This document shows positions 21,390 to 32,344 of a DNA stretch of 64,000 bases, in pieces. Every line of letters starts with the position of its first letter. Within the stretch, counting starts at the first letter, position 1. A program made the translations under genes and the position numbers. This DNA is from Topomyia yanbarensis (taxonomy: Eukaryota; Arthropoda; Insecta; Diptera; Culicidae), in assembly GCF_030247195.1 (NCBI RefSeq), contig NC_080672.1:162305839-162369838 (forward strand), given 5' to 3'. The notes below the pieces were generated by a model. The model searched no databases. It saw only the letters and a program-made list of their open reading frames with translations, and was not told the DNA's origin.

Positions 21390-22430
21390 AATACTCGTGA
21401 CATTTTCTCCTCACCTTTACCTATTCCGCCTACACTTTTTCGCCTGCTCGGATTTACAGTAGGGACATTGTTCTCACTGTTTTAATTCGAATGCGACAAT
21501 TACGATATAAACAATTGGATTAATTTTGTTCTTTGTGAATTTTTTTCAGTCGTTCAAGAAAAACTGCTTTGTGAATGTCGGCTCGAAAAGAAATTCATCG
21601 TTTACTCGATTGATGAATGCCAAAAGTAAACTTACTGTATCGCTTTCGAGAAAATACCAAAGAAAAATTTGGTATTTTCTTGAAACTTATAGACCAATCA
21701 GTGATTACGTATATAAATAAACTATTAATTAGCATGTTCATTTTTTGAAAACTCACCGTGAAACGATGCATTCAAACTTTGGTTGTTTATTTTTACTCAC
21801 TTCCACCACTCAGATTGCAATTCTGATGGTCTCTTTTTCTACATTTAGTTCAAGATCCGAATAAACGATGTTAATCCCATGCGTGGTTTCGAAGTAAATA
21901 TATAATTCATCAGCTGAGTTGAAAATCCGGACCAAGGTTAATATTCGTCGTAGAGAGGTAGTTTATTCAGATGGACACGTTTATTATTAATTACGTAAAA
22001 ATCGCTATTGTGTCCTTTTCGGAACCTTTCAACCAGTCTTAGATTTCTTTTTAACAAAAAAAACCAAAATAGTTGAACTAGTTCTTTGAAGGGAGAAGGG
22101 AAATTGAATATATGTTCTTTTATGTTTGTTTACTCGGGTTTTAAGCTGACCGGATATTCACTACGGAATTGAATATAAATACTCGTTAGCTTTTGTTTTT
22201 GTAATGACAGACTTGGACTACCAAAACAGCTCATAGCGGGATGTCGGGTGGTTCTTGTAGGGCCGACAAGGAATTCTCTACGATGGGTAAGACCATCGTT
22301 TTAGGCTTCAATTTTAGTACATGCTACCACAGTGGTGAGATTGAAAATGATCGGATAGTAGCACTCTGGCGCAAATCGACACCAATACAATGGACTTCTG
22401 AGAACGACAAAAAGAGAAAGAGAGGGGCTA
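21390..22430. other. No gene recognised
   Basis: Only short frames. 22200-22440 has a more balanced composition and could be further retroelement debris, but I see no motif. Confidence 0.25.
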
Positions 22431-22439
22431 AATTCTGAT

Positions 22440-22660
22440 ATTGATTGATTTTTAGTAACAGATAGTTAAGGGACATATATAAGAGATTGCGGCTTGCCAT
22501 AACCTCTCGAACCGGTACGTTGGGTGCTCTCCCTTGGACCCAAAAGAAGTCCATTAACAAAGACCTGGCGAAACTATACTCGGTGCACGCCCAGATAATG
22601 TTTTCGATATCGTAATAGCCGACGTTACAAGTACAGACATCACTATTCATAAGCCCAATA
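22440..22660 (-). pseudogene. I-clade ORF2 C-terminal zinc-finger segment
   Basis: On minus the frame includes CTCNVGYYDIENIIWACTEY, then VPVREVMASRNLLYMSLNYL. This matches the C-terminal region that follows RNase H in mosquito I-clade elements (CxCGxxYxDIEHVVWxCxEY ... VPVRDxLxxRxxxYM). It continues the remnant at 23862-24240; the MITE at 22674-23851 sits between them. Confidence 0.75.
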
Positions 22661-22673
22661 CATCAGACATGTA

Positions 22674-23851
22674 CATTAGAGTGCCCAGAAAAATGGTGAA
22701 TTTTTGAAAACTCAATCGGGCCACCCCTGAGTCGATTCCTAGTCACACCAGGAGTACTTGTTCCAAATTTGAAGCAAATCGGACAAGTCTAGCTACCGGA
22801 CCAACGTACCTGAAGTTTGTATGGGATTTTTCGACAATTTACGCGGAGAAAACCCCCTAACTCACATTTTCGCCGCTAGGTGGCACTGTATACATAGTAT
22901 TATCACTGTAAGTAAAAATAAAAAAGATCATTCAATTGCCTACAACTTTCTTGAAGACTGCTAGTGAATCCGGCTTTGTTAAAAGAAGTTATTAAACTTT
23001 TAACGAAGTAATGTCCGAGTCAGTTTTGCATGGGGCCTAGCAGCGCATGGTTGTGTATCGGTACTCGAGTCCCAACAACTATACATTATTGTGAGATAAT
23101 GGTTAGGTTTAGCTCAATAGTATGTTCAGAAGATTTATACTAAGTAATACTAGTTATGTTTTGGTTAGAAAATTGTAGTTCCACCTGTGACCGCATAGAG
23201 GGCGCCGGCACTAACTTTTCATAGAAATGAGATAGAATATCGAGATGTTCAGATAAATTATTTAAAAATGCTTGTTCTACAACTTTGTGGAAGACATCTA
23301 ATCTCTATCTCTTTCCGTTGAAAAGTTAGTGTTGCTGCCCTCTATGCGGTAAAATGTGGCACTAAAATTTTCTAACCAAAACACTCGTATTACTTAGTAT
23401 AAATCTTCTGAACATACTATTGACCTAAATCTAACCATTATCTCACAAAAATTTTTAGTTCGTGTGAATCAAGTACTGATACAAAACCATCCACTGCTAG
23501 GCCCCATGCAAAACTGACTCAGACATCACTTCGTTAAAAGTTTAATAACTTCTTTTAACAAAGCCGGATTTACTAGCAGTCTTCGAGAAAGTTGTAGGCA
23601 ATTGAATAATCTTTCTTATTTTCACTTACAGTAATAATACTATGCATACAGTGCCACCTAGCGGCGAAAATGTGAGTTAGTGGGTTTCCTCCATGTAAAT
23701 TGTCGAAAAATCCCATATAAACTTCAGGCACGTAGGTCCGGTAGCTAGACTTGTCCGATTTGCTTCAAATTTGGAACAAGTACTCCTAGTGGGACTAGGA
23801 ATAGACTCAGGCATTTGCCGATAGGGGTCATTTTTTCCTGTCACTCTAATG
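22674..23851. mobile_element. Long-TIR foldback MITE, ~1.18 kb
   Basis: Arms of about 580 bp (22674-23260 and 23290-23851) are inverted copies around a short spacer. The ends are CATTAGAGTG... and ...CACTCTAATG, each flanked by TA (22672-22673 and 23852-23853), which fits a Tc1/mariner-like TA target. Shared internal phrases in opposite orientation include CGCCGCTAGGTGGCACTGTA and GCATGGGGCCTAGCAG. There is no transposase frame. It interrupts an I-clade ORF2 remnant on minus. A fragment of the same family lies at 46676-46800. Confidence 0.8.
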
Positions 23852-23861
23852 TACATCCATC

Positions 23862-24240
23862 ATGTAATCGTTTGACATGAGTCACTAAGTCAGGACACCA
23901 CACGGATAAAGTCACGACCCACATCCATCCCTTGGACCAAGGTTTCATCGATACCTTCGAAACTATCGAGGCTATCACCATCTTCCTGGTTTCTCATTGC
24001 TCCCCAAAGTTTGTCAACTTCCGAGAATTCTATGAAAAATTCGTTGAAAATTGGTCTTCCATAAATGTCGCATTATAAAGCACCCTATGTAGCTAAGAGT
24101 CCGCACTCATGTTGCCCGGGATGGAGCAATGAGATGGGACCCAAGCCAAGGTAAACTGGAAAGATTTTTCAGATAAAGCTCTCACGAGCTCCCGCATGTT
24201 ACCCAAAAATACGAAGAGTGGGGTAGTCCTTAGTAACGAG
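23862..24240 (-). pseudogene. I-clade ORF2 RNase H segment
   Basis: On minus the frame reads FTLAWVPSHCSIPGNMSADS then a stop, matching the RNase H motif F(x)WVPxHxxIxGNExADSLA. Further on, GMDVGRDFIRVVS matches the (G)LDxSRDFIRTMSR block between RNase H and the terminal zinc finger. Stops and a lost E in the GNE motif show decay. The frame resumes on the far side of the inserted MITE at 22660-22440. Confidence 0.75.
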
Positions 24241-24244
24241 TTAG

Positions 24245-24650
24245 ACAGGGTGGTTCCAATTTATCGAAATCTGGTTAATAAAAAATGAAGTTTTAATGTT
24301 ATATGTCTAAAATAACCATTTGTCTATCTTACCCACCTGTCCGTCTTACCCACAGTTCCCCTAGTATTACAACTATCTTTTCCGTTTATATTTATTACGG
24401 AAAGCTGAATTGATTTTTCGCAACACATCCTGAATAATTGTACTGTACCAACAATGAATGTCGAACATTTTTTAAAAATAGTGCATGAAAAAGCACATAT
24501 ACTCCTCTCAAAAAATTAAACACCATTCAAACTTAGGTAAAAAGTATAGTGACTAACCTTACCTGTTCAGATAATATTCAAAAATACCGGCACGCGGAGG
24601 TATGCAATAAATACGGTAAACAATTGGGTATGTACACAATGTACCTATAA
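24245..24650. repeat. Spacer with GGGTAAGA-type MITE end
   Basis: At 24330-24362 TCTTACCCAC repeats twice before TTCCCCTAGTATTA, like the end of a small MITE. Otherwise this is the upstream region of the GTSF1-like gene. Confidence 0.3.
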
Positions 24651-24654
24651 CACC

Positions 24655-24684
24655 TATATAAGAGAAAGCGATATTCCTTTCAGT
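24655..24684 (+). promoter_or_regulatory. TATA box and initiator of the GTSF1-like gene
   Basis: TATATAAG at 24655-24662 lies 27 bases upstream of the A in TCAGTT (24680-24685), the arthropod initiator. This spacing is ideal for a TATA/Inr core promoter, so transcription probably starts near 24682, leaving a 55-nt 5' UTR before the ATG at 24737. Confidence 0.65.
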
Positions 24685-24736
24685 TAACAACATCAAGTGA
24701 AACATTCAGTTAGATAACCCATAAAAGTGAACATTA

Positions 24737-25372
24737 ATGATGCCGGAAATCGATGAGTTCGTGGAGTGTCCATACAATCGTGCGCATCGAATTATGCCAC
24801 ACGCATTGCCGATGCATCTCTTCAAGTGTCGAAAAAATTACCCAACGGTTAAGTTAGCAAAATGCCCATTTAATACTGCGCATCGTATTCCATTTCCAGA
24901 ACTGAGACACCACACCAAAACCTGCCCGGATCGTGCATCGTACGAACTCTACAAGTACTGCATATCTACCATGCCGTCGAATCAAACCTCGAGATACCGA
25001 GAACAGAATCCTCGACTGATCTACCACGACCAGGGCAAATCAGCGCAGAAGAAGCTGCTGAGGGATTCTGTTCCGGAGTTAGTTTATCACAACGATACCC
25101 CATCCAAAGTTCCAGGTAAAACGCTCCTTGATGACGATGAATGTTGGGATGATTGGAAAGTGGCAGCATACAATCCCCAGGAGTATTGCAGGAATGCCAG
25201 AGTGATGCGCAAAGCCACGCTCATGAAACCATCCGAGAAGAAGGAGTTCTACCGCGAAGAACGACGACGACTAAAGTCATTCGAGAAACAGGCGGAAAAG
25301 AAGCCGCAGTTGGGTGGTAACAGTTTGGATCATATCACAGCATCGCTTTCACAAAGGTTAAAGATTAATTGA
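24737..25372 (+). CDS. GTSF1/asterix-like CHHC zinc-finger protein
   Basis: An intact 211-aa frame. Two U11-48K-type CHHC fingers lie in tandem near the N-terminus: C11-x5-H17-x9-H27-x3-C31 and C43-x5-H49-x9-H59-x3-C63, with the CPYNRAHRI and CPFNTAHRI blocks typical of GTSF1. Residues about 135-165 hold an acidic-aromatic tail (DDDECWDDW ... YNPQEYC), like the tryptophan-containing segment through which GTSF1 proteins contact PIWI. The C-terminus is basic and probably helical. GTSF1 homologues (Drosophila asterix) work with PIWI proteins in nuclear piRNA-guided transposon silencing or help PIWI slicing. There is no intron in the frame, and TATA, initiator and poly(A) signals surround it, so it looks transcribed. 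It could be the main mosquito asterix orthologue or a retroposed paralogue. Confidence 0.9.
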   Translation: MMPEIDEFVECPYNRAHRIMPHALPMHLFKCRKNYPTVKLAKCPFNTAHRIPFPELRHHTKTCPDRASYELYKYCISTMPSNQTSRYREQNPRLIYHDQGKSAQKKLLRDSVPELVYHNDTPSKVPGKTLLDDDECWDDWKVAAYNPQEYCRNARVMRKATLMKPSEKKEFYREERRRLKSFEKQAEKKPQLGGNSLDHITASLSQRLKIN

Positions 25373-25395
25373 ACATATAATTTACAATTGTTTGT

Positions 25396-25401
25396 AATAA
25401 A
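25396..25401 (+). terminator. Poly(A) signal AATAAA
   Basis: AATAAA begins 24 bases after the stop codon of the GTSF1-like gene and is followed by T-rich sequence, so the 3' UTR is very short. Confidence 0.65.
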
Positions 25402-25497
25402 TGTCATCTTAAAAAGGCAATGTTTTTATTTTATTTGTATTGTTAAACCCATGTTAACATTCTCTTAATGTTGCCACAATATGCAAAATGTCTGATG

Positions 25498-25524
25498 CAT
25501 AGGGTAGCCCGGGGCTACCCTATG
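25498..25524. repeat. Perfect 27-nt palindrome
   Basis: CATAGGGTAGCCC and GGGCTACCCTATG form 13-bp arms around a single G. It lies about 100 bp past the poly(A) signal of the GTSF1-like gene and is GC-rich in AT-rich surroundings. Confidence 0.85.
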
Positions 25525-25780
25525 GCGGTTGGGGTAAGTTGGCGGAGTCTCTTTTTCCCATTTGTGTTGGACATAAAGCGCTACCGCTCGTTGTGTATCT
25601 CAAGTAATATAAAACACATTATCCTATGTGCAAAACTTTATATCTTGTAGAAATTGTGGGCAATATTGTGTTTTCGGGCATACTAAGTAAATTTTCTTAA
25701 TTTTAAAAATGTGGTATTAAAAATGATTTTCAATCTACCTATAATTTTTCGATAGTGCATGAAAATACTTTTTACTATAG
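25525..25780. other. No gene recognised
   Basis: AT-rich spacer. Confidence 0.3.
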
Positions 25781-25783
25781 ATG

Positions 25784-27110
25784 TGATGAGCCTATTAGCA
25801 CTAGGGTTCGCAGTACCGACCCTTTTTGGCGAGAACCGGTACTACGGTACTGAAGCCCTCAGTACCGGTAAAGTACCAGTACTCGAATATTTTTTTAAAA
25901 AATTCTAAAAAAGCTTCAAACTGAAATTGAATGCTCAAACTGATGATCTTATTCTCAGATGATTGATTTTTGCTGATCAAAAACATGTTTACTGTTTTTA
26001 ATTGCTTCGGAATGGCAAGACTCATTTCACAGAAGATATTTTTCGTATAGGGCACCTTCTTTTATTTCGAAATCTAGGCCACTTTGAAATCAATAACTGC
26101 TAAGTGGTGCGACTTTCGTCGACTTGAACAGATGGTAAATGTATGAAACCCTATTAACAACAGTAAATCAAAGCGAGAATGGCAGTAGATCCGAGCAGGT
26201 TAATCGCATTTCCTCTCTTGCTTTTCTGAAAATTGGTTTCGAACTTTATGTCGTTTGCCTACTATTCTCTAACGCATATCCAGGCTCTTTGCTTTCCTTT
26301 AAACTATGGAGTTTTGCTGAATTTTCCGATCACCAATAATTACAAATCGCCCCATTTGAAGCAGTTCACCAAGTCTAAAAGTGTTAGCTACTAAATCGCT
26401 GTTCGTTCTATTATAGATAAAGGTTTAAGAGCAAACCAAATACAGACATGACTTAGACCATAGTCTTATTACGCGCCACCCAGTAAATAATGGAAACCAA
26501 TCAGAATGTCGCTAATAAAACTTAAACTTCTAGAATTATTATGATGATGGCCCCACCTCGTTCCCACACAAATGTGTTATCTCAACGATTTATCTAGAAG
26601 GCAAATTAATATAATTGAACGTTATCTTGCAGACCGATATTTTGAAACAGATCCCCCTTCAGAGTTAACATATTTGTCATAAAAAATGGTATTGTACCGA
26701 AAATACCGGTACTGGCTGTTGTTCAGTACCGGTATTACGGTACCAAAAATGGGTCGGTATTCCCGGGATTTTCGGTACCGGTATTACCGGTACCACAACC
26801 CTAATTAACACCATGTTCCTATTATCACCCTCCCCTTTTGAAGCCGTTGGTTAGAGCAGTGTCTGCCATCTTTGTTCAACGCATTGAGTCAAATGGTAGC
26901 GCAACAATAGGGGCACTCGATTCGAGTTTTCATTGTGCTCAAACACGAGAATTTTACTGTTTTCAACGCATTTGTGTTATTATATTGGTTCTTAACAACG
27001 AAGCAAAGCGGTTTATGTTAATTTTTACGCATTCCATTGATTGTAAGGCAAGAAATTACCGAATTAGTGAGGCACCTTGCTTAGTATGGTGAAAATAGGC
27101 TCATCACCCT
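25784..27110. mobile_element. MITE family E, copy 2, split by a hAT-type MITE
   Basis: The left terminus GTGATGAGCCTATT (25784-25797) and the right terminus GGTGAAAATAGGCTCATCAC (27089-27108) are inverted repeats like those of copy 1 at 21129-21382, and the interior right of 26811 parallels that copy. The 1,002-bp element at 25802-26803 interrupts it close to its left end. Confidence 0.65.
25802..26803. mobile_element. hAT-type MITE, 1,002 bp
   Basis: The left end TAGGGTTCGCAGTACCG and the right end (reverse complement) TAGGGTTGTGGTACCGG are imperfect inverted repeats rich in GGTACCGGTA palindromes, as in hAT elements (YAGGG start). The flanks are ATTAGCAC (25794-25801) and ATTAACAC (26804-26811), an 8-bp duplication with one mismatch, the hAT signature. 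Internal frames have no transposase motif. Confidence 0.75.
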
Positions 27111-27114
27111 AGAT

Positions 27115-27610
27115 ATTACACAATATTCATAATCATAAGTTATTTTTTAAAAACTTGTTTATAAAATATGCGCAGGGCATGTTTCCAGTCATATATTTTG
27201 ATTTCTAGAATTCACTCCAAAGTAAGAGAACATTTTTCTCGTGTATCTCAATGCAGGGAACACACAAGTCCTGCAGCATTTCGAAAAATTTCCTTTGAAT
27301 ATGTTGTACACTTTGAAGTCAAAATGCCGTGGTACTTAACCTGAAATATAATGGCAAATGTCGGTTCATATACAGCTTAATCGAAACGTCATGCATCACT
27401 TTCCATTGAGACCCATGAAGTAATTGAATTCCCATTTGATTGTTATTTCCTGTGGTGCTGCTATCTTACTAACTTACTACGAGACCGATAAAATTCAGAG
27501 AAGTTGCCGACAGTCTGCCCTTTTATTCAACGTGTTCTATATAGTACGATCTACCTACATTAAAGCAGTAAAAATGAAAACTGAAAACACCGTCAACTAG
27601 CCCCGATCTC
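27115..27610. other. No gene recognised
   Basis: AT-rich spacer. Confidence 0.3.
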
Positions 27611-27616
27611 CCCTAC

Positions 27617-28525
27617 CTTTGTACCTTTCACATATAGAAAGGTTATGCAATTGCTCCAAAAACCTACTTTCTAACCGAGGTCCAGAGGGCCGAATCTTAG
27701 AAGCCGAGCCGACTCAGTTCGTTCGAGATCGGAAAATATCTGTGTATATGTATGTGCGTAATGCTGTGTGTATGCGGATATGGTAACAAAATGTCCACAT
27801 CAGTTTCTCGGAGATAACTGCACCGAATTTTACAAACTAAAATTCAAAAGAAATATACAATACTTCCATTGGCTGCTAGTGAATTTCATTTGAATTCGTC
27901 TTTTAGTTCCGGAGTTACAAGCTGAATAGTGCGGTCACATAAAAAATCTAGTTGTAATTTGTCCACATCGGATTCTCGGAAATTTCTGATCCGATTTTCT
28001 CAGACTTAGTCTTAAATGAAAGGCACAACGTTCCGATCGACTGCTATTAGATTTTTTGTGGATCCGACTTCCAATTCCCGAATTATGGAATGATGAATAT
28101 GATCACGCATAAAATACCGATTTGAACGGATACTGCATTGGAATAAAAGGTTAAAATTGTCCTAGTGGGTGAGCTTAATTTCTTGGATTTGTAGTTCTAG
28201 GTCACTATCGGCAATGTCAAGTCACGTGAGCCAGATTGATTATTATATAGGAGACGGTACCGGAAGTGTGGTCATGCTTCAACACCAAGTCACATAAATT
28301 TATCAGAGAGGGTTGGGTCGATTTCCACAAACTTAGTCTCAAATGAAAGTTTTATTATCTATTAAACTTTGTATAGATCTACTATTAAATTTTGTATGAC
28401 TTTTATATGTTTGTGGAAATGTAGTCCGGATTGTTCGGTATGAAATTCCCATATAAGCCGGAATTAAGAATATTTTAAAGGAGGGGGAGTACATGAAACG
28501 TTCACATCGGTTTCGCGGAAGTATA
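27617..28525 (+). repeat. Diverged copy of the 1.2-kb repeat family
   Basis: It opens with CCTTTCACATATAGAAAGG then TTGCTCCAAAAACC, matching the unit start at 60648. It then has several passages of the CACATCxGxTTCTCGGA ... ATGAAAGG ... GATCCGACTTCC type at about 27801, 27963, 28294 and 28503. Identity to the 60-64 kb array is much lower, so this is an older copy. Confidence 0.65.
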
Positions 28526-28558
28526 TTCCTCCTTGGGGTGAAATATAGCAAAGTCCTT
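28526..28558 (+). repeat. Orphan fragment of the hammerhead satellite
   Basis: TTCCTCCTTGGGGTGAAATA and the following TAGCAAAGTCCTT match the satellite segment TTCCTCCTTAGGGTGAAATA / TAGCATAGTGCTT with about four differences. It lacks the ribozyme. It shows the satellite family, or an ancestor, occurs elsewhere. Confidence 0.5.
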
Positions 28559-28559
28559 G

Positions 28560-29270
28560 CAATTATAGCTACTGGCTAGATCTGGCCATAACATAACTTG
28601 ACCATCATGGGACTTAATGAAGAGTAAAATCCGTTTATTGAGCAAAAACCCTTTTATATTCATCCGAATTGTTAGTCTTATGCGTCACAAAAATGCTGAT
28701 TCCCTTGCCACAACTCTCTTGCCAAAACATATTGTTTAATCGAGAAAACAAACTTTAATCTGCTAGAAACAGCGTAGCCTTTGAAAATTCGAGCCCCGGG
28801 ATTTAATTTAACTTGGCTTTCGCATAAGTTTCATGGTCGGTCTAGACATATCCATCGAGTTCGACAGCACTTTGCTGTACAACTAACAGGTTGTAGGCGC
28901 TAAGTAATTTTTTGTATGAAACTTATAGTCATTCGTACTAAGTTTGAGCCTGAGGTACCATGCCTTTAACGGCTGTGATAAGACATTGGAATTCAATCAA
29001 TTGGCCAAGAACTGAGAAACAACGCATCTCAATATGCTGACCTATAACGAACGTGGTTGAATCGATATTTGCACTTGGACTTGTGCTAAATCTTCTCATA
29101 TTTGCCTTGACGGATCAACACAAATTGTCTTAATTTTACGGAACCTGAATTGCCTAAATCAAAGAAACGTAAACGATGTCAATTTAATGGTCAAAAAATC
29201 TTAACAAAAAGATCACTAATTGACTAGCATTTCATTTGTCTAGCAAAACGGTCGCTATATACAGCAGATC
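28560..29270. other. No gene recognised
   Basis: AT-rich spacer. Confidence 0.3.
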
Positions 29271-29272
29271 CT

Positions 29273-29590
29273 GCACACCAAAAAAATCTGAATTTTATCG
29301 TTGACGTAATTGCAAACATGACACAATTCAACAAACCGTAATTTACGAAATGACAGAACATTACCGTGTTCCATTTAATTTTACATGAAACATATACTTT
29401 ACATGCGCAATAACATAAAATTACACTTCCTACCATTCAGAACAAACGCTATATGTGGAGTAAAATTACATGATTTACGAATTTAAACGTCATGTAAAAT
29501 TAAAATCAAACGTAAAACTAAGTCATTTTTGATGCTTGTATATGTCATGGTCAGGAGACGTAAATTTACACTATTTTTTCTAGGTGTGTG
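29273..29590. mobile_element. Short MITE, ~318 bp
   Basis: The left end GCACACCAAAAAAATCTGAA and the right end (reverse complement) GCACACACCTAGAAAAAATA are imperfect inverted repeats. The interior is rich in ACGTAAA/TTTACGT phrases and has no frame. The target duplication is not clear. Confidence 0.5.
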
Positions 29591-29722
29591 CTTACGAATT
29601 ATTTATTTTTATCCGGTTCGTATAATGGAGGTTCATCCTATCCGAGTTTTGCTGTTGACAAGTTTTTAAGCGATTCTTATACTGAAGGATCTCATCCAAT
29701 TTTCATGCTTGAAGTTCAACAA
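29588..29722 (+). repeat. Dispersed repeat, copy B
   Basis: Counterpart of 13296-13445, sharing GGAGGTTCATC, AAGCGATTCTTAT and CTGAAGGAT in the same order. Confidence 0.45.
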
Positions 29723-29773
29723 GTCAATGGCGAAATGGACTCCGTGCAGTAGCGGAGAAAACACAATAGTGAT

Positions 29774-29847
29774 TGCATTCAAGGATGGTGTGATTTATCC
29801 AGCTATTCGCTGCATTCAAGGATGGTGTGATTTATCCAGCTATTCGC
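29774..29847 (+). repeat. 37-bp direct tandem duplication
   Basis: The 37-bp segment beginning TGCATTCAAGGATGG is present twice, back to back (29774-29810 and 29811-29847), without differences. Confidence 0.9.
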
Positions 29848-29849
29848 TA

Positions 29850-30585
29850 ATCTCTAAATAACGTGTTGAGGAATGTGTTTCCAAAATTTGACACTATTTT
29901 GCTAGGAAGGCGTGCCCCTGTTTTGCTAGCCAGATGGAGCCGCCTATGTCTATGAACCCTAAATAAACAATAGTATTATAGTAAAAGAAACTAAAAAAAA
30001 ATAAAAAAAATATCTATATAGCCGTGTGGGAACATTTAATCTTACGCTTAAATATTTCGCACGTGCTGTCAATCCTTAGACAGTCTCATTGCATTTAGCT
30101 GTTTGCAGGAATGACACCACAATGGAAAATTTGTCAATTCACTTTGTTGACGAGGCTCGCAATAAACCGAAATTGGCATGTGGGCGATCGTAAAATACAA
30201 GGCTTTAACTCTCAGTGTACTGACGGCGCGAGGATCACTGGAGATATCTCCGGTGGGTATACAGCAAGTGCCGTCCTTTGTGTGTTCTGATATATAAATT
30301 TCTCCTGACATCCGAATCGTGGTAATTATGAATCTTGATTAATGTTTACCATTCCTCGCTGTACGCCACCTTTTCCCAAGTCGCAACCGTTGTGGTTCGC
30401 CTTTTTCTGGTTCGAACCTTTTGGATTAAGTTATTGCTCGGTCAGACAGCAGGGCCCGTACAATTGCCAAACGTGGTCGCCGAAAGTCGAGGGAATGATT
30501 CGCGAGAAGAAGTTACAACACAACGCTGAAACAGGTTCGCACGCACTCTGTGCTGATGTGGGCATGATAAAAACACTTTATCAAG
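29850..30585. other. No gene recognised
   Basis: Frames at 30069-30311 (minus) and 30342-30605 (plus, 87 codons, fairly balanced composition) show no motif I recognise. Confidence 0.25.
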
Positions 30586-30587
30586 GG

Positions 30588-30655
30588 CGAGTGGCCCAGG
30601 ATTAATTGGGCGGCAGGTTCAAACGATTCGATCCTCACTTCGCACCGAGCGTTCC
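30588..30655 (+). repeat. Possible tRNA-like segment
   Basis: TGGCCCAGGAT followed about 40 bases later by GATTCGATCCTC resembles polymerase III A and B boxes. There is no good cloverleaf, so this is a weak SINE-like call. Confidence 0.25.
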
Positions 30656-30659
30656 GGAC

Positions 30660-31955
30660 ACGAATCATATTCAGTCTAAACGACATATGGGAAGGGTATT
30701 CGTCAGCTTTGCAGGTTATGTCTGCTTTGGTATAAAAATACAATACGTGAAATGCAAATCATTTAGTAACTAATTGCCTTTTCACTAATCAATCTTGGTG
30801 CTTGATTGACTCTAGCTTTTACATTCCGCGAGAAATCAAAATGTGAGCTATAGTGTTCCTTAAACAACGACTTTTATATTTTGTATTTTTTGTAATCTTT
30901 GGAGAATTTAAAATTATTTTAGGGCGCATAATTTGTTGGTAAACACCAACCTATTTTCGTTTCAAAGTAATAAGCAATTTTAAAATATTTTTTTAGATAT
31001 TGTTTGATTCAAGTACTTAACATTAAATATAATTATTGCCATATGATATATTTTACTTCATAGCAGACATCATCAACAAATAAAAACTACTATGTTTGTT
31101 TATATATTGCAATATAACTCAAAAAGTAGTCCATTTTGAGTAAAATATATAAATAACTTTCTAACGAAAGAAACAAGAGGTGCGATATATTGAGACAAAC
31201 TTTTCTCCTTCAACATATCCGAAGTTGTTTCTAAAGCCATCTTAAAAAAAGTCAAAGCTGTAAAAGTTGTATAAACAGAACATTTTCTTCAGATGAGCCT
31301 AATTTTTTGTAGTAAATATTTTGTAAAATGAAAAGTACAAGTATGTCTTATGAGCTTCACTATTTTAGTTTTTTTTAAATACAACTTATTTCAACAACTT
31401 TCTGAAAGACTAGGAAACTCTATCTCGAACTATCAAAAAATAAATTCACAGATTTTAATAAATTTAGTCTAGCGAAGTGCAAACTTTTATCGTAAAAAAG
31501 AAACTATATCTTTTTTATTATCCACTGTGAAATTAATTTCAACATATCACTAAGGTTCAATTCATGAAACATCAAACATTCAATACTACTTTTGCAGTTT
31601 TAGTTTAGTGCATACATACCTTTTAGTTCAGTTTCAGAGTTCTTGAAGAGGCGCATAATCAAAACCCTATCTTCTACTATGATTAAACATATATGATTTT
31701 TTCAAATAAATTTTGAGAAATTTAGAAAAAAATATTGCCATCGCCTTTTTTGCTTATCCAGAAAAACAATAAAAAACGACGTACGTAGGATTGTTTAGAT
31801 ATTTTGAATTTCTGCGAAATGGCACACTTTTTAATAGAAGAACGCTGAAGATGTCATGAAAATCGACACAAAAATGCTCATTTAAAAAAAAATCTTGCGT
31901 GCGTCACTGGAGAAAGCAATTTTAAACAGACTTTCAGAACGATCGATATCGAAAT
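30660..31955. other. AT-rich spacer
   Basis: No recognisable frame, repeat boundary or RNA gene. Confidence 0.3.
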
Positions 31956-31959
31956 AATA

Positions 31960-32340
31960 GCACTGAGGTAGCGTGTTATCAAAAGCTGCAATTTCAGTGC
32001 TTGGTCACAGATCGCCATGAAAATTTGATTTAACGCTATTAAGGATATACTAATACTTCAAATATGTATATGCATTTTGTTGTTGTTGTTTTGGCTTAGC
32101 ACAACATATACAGTCCTTTAAGCGAAATGAGTTTCTTCATTAATAATGCATTGAATGAAGAACTTAAATATTGTTCGCCTATGTTAAAGGGTATTTCTTT
32201 TTCGCTTTACCTTTGGACTTTCGAAATCTCTTGCAATGATGTTGTCCCATACTAATTTGATCGTTATAATATCTGAAGAGGGAGCTGTGAGAGTTATAAG
32301 AAATATTCTCATCACACTGTTAGGTGGATTAAGATGTTTT
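31960..32340. repeat. Dispersed repeat family D, copy 2
   Basis: Contains CAGATCGCCATGAAAATTTGA, GCGCTATTAAG-like, GCTTAGCACAACATATACAG, TGCATTGAATGAA and GATGTTGTCCCATACTAATT phrases in the order seen at 34760-34960, and in part at 20400-20660. Confidence 0.5.
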
Positions 32341-32344
32341 TGGC

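Noticed and set aside
30335..30605. Possible small gene
   Set aside because: Two overlapping frames in different phases and no recognisable domain; left as unrecognised spacer.
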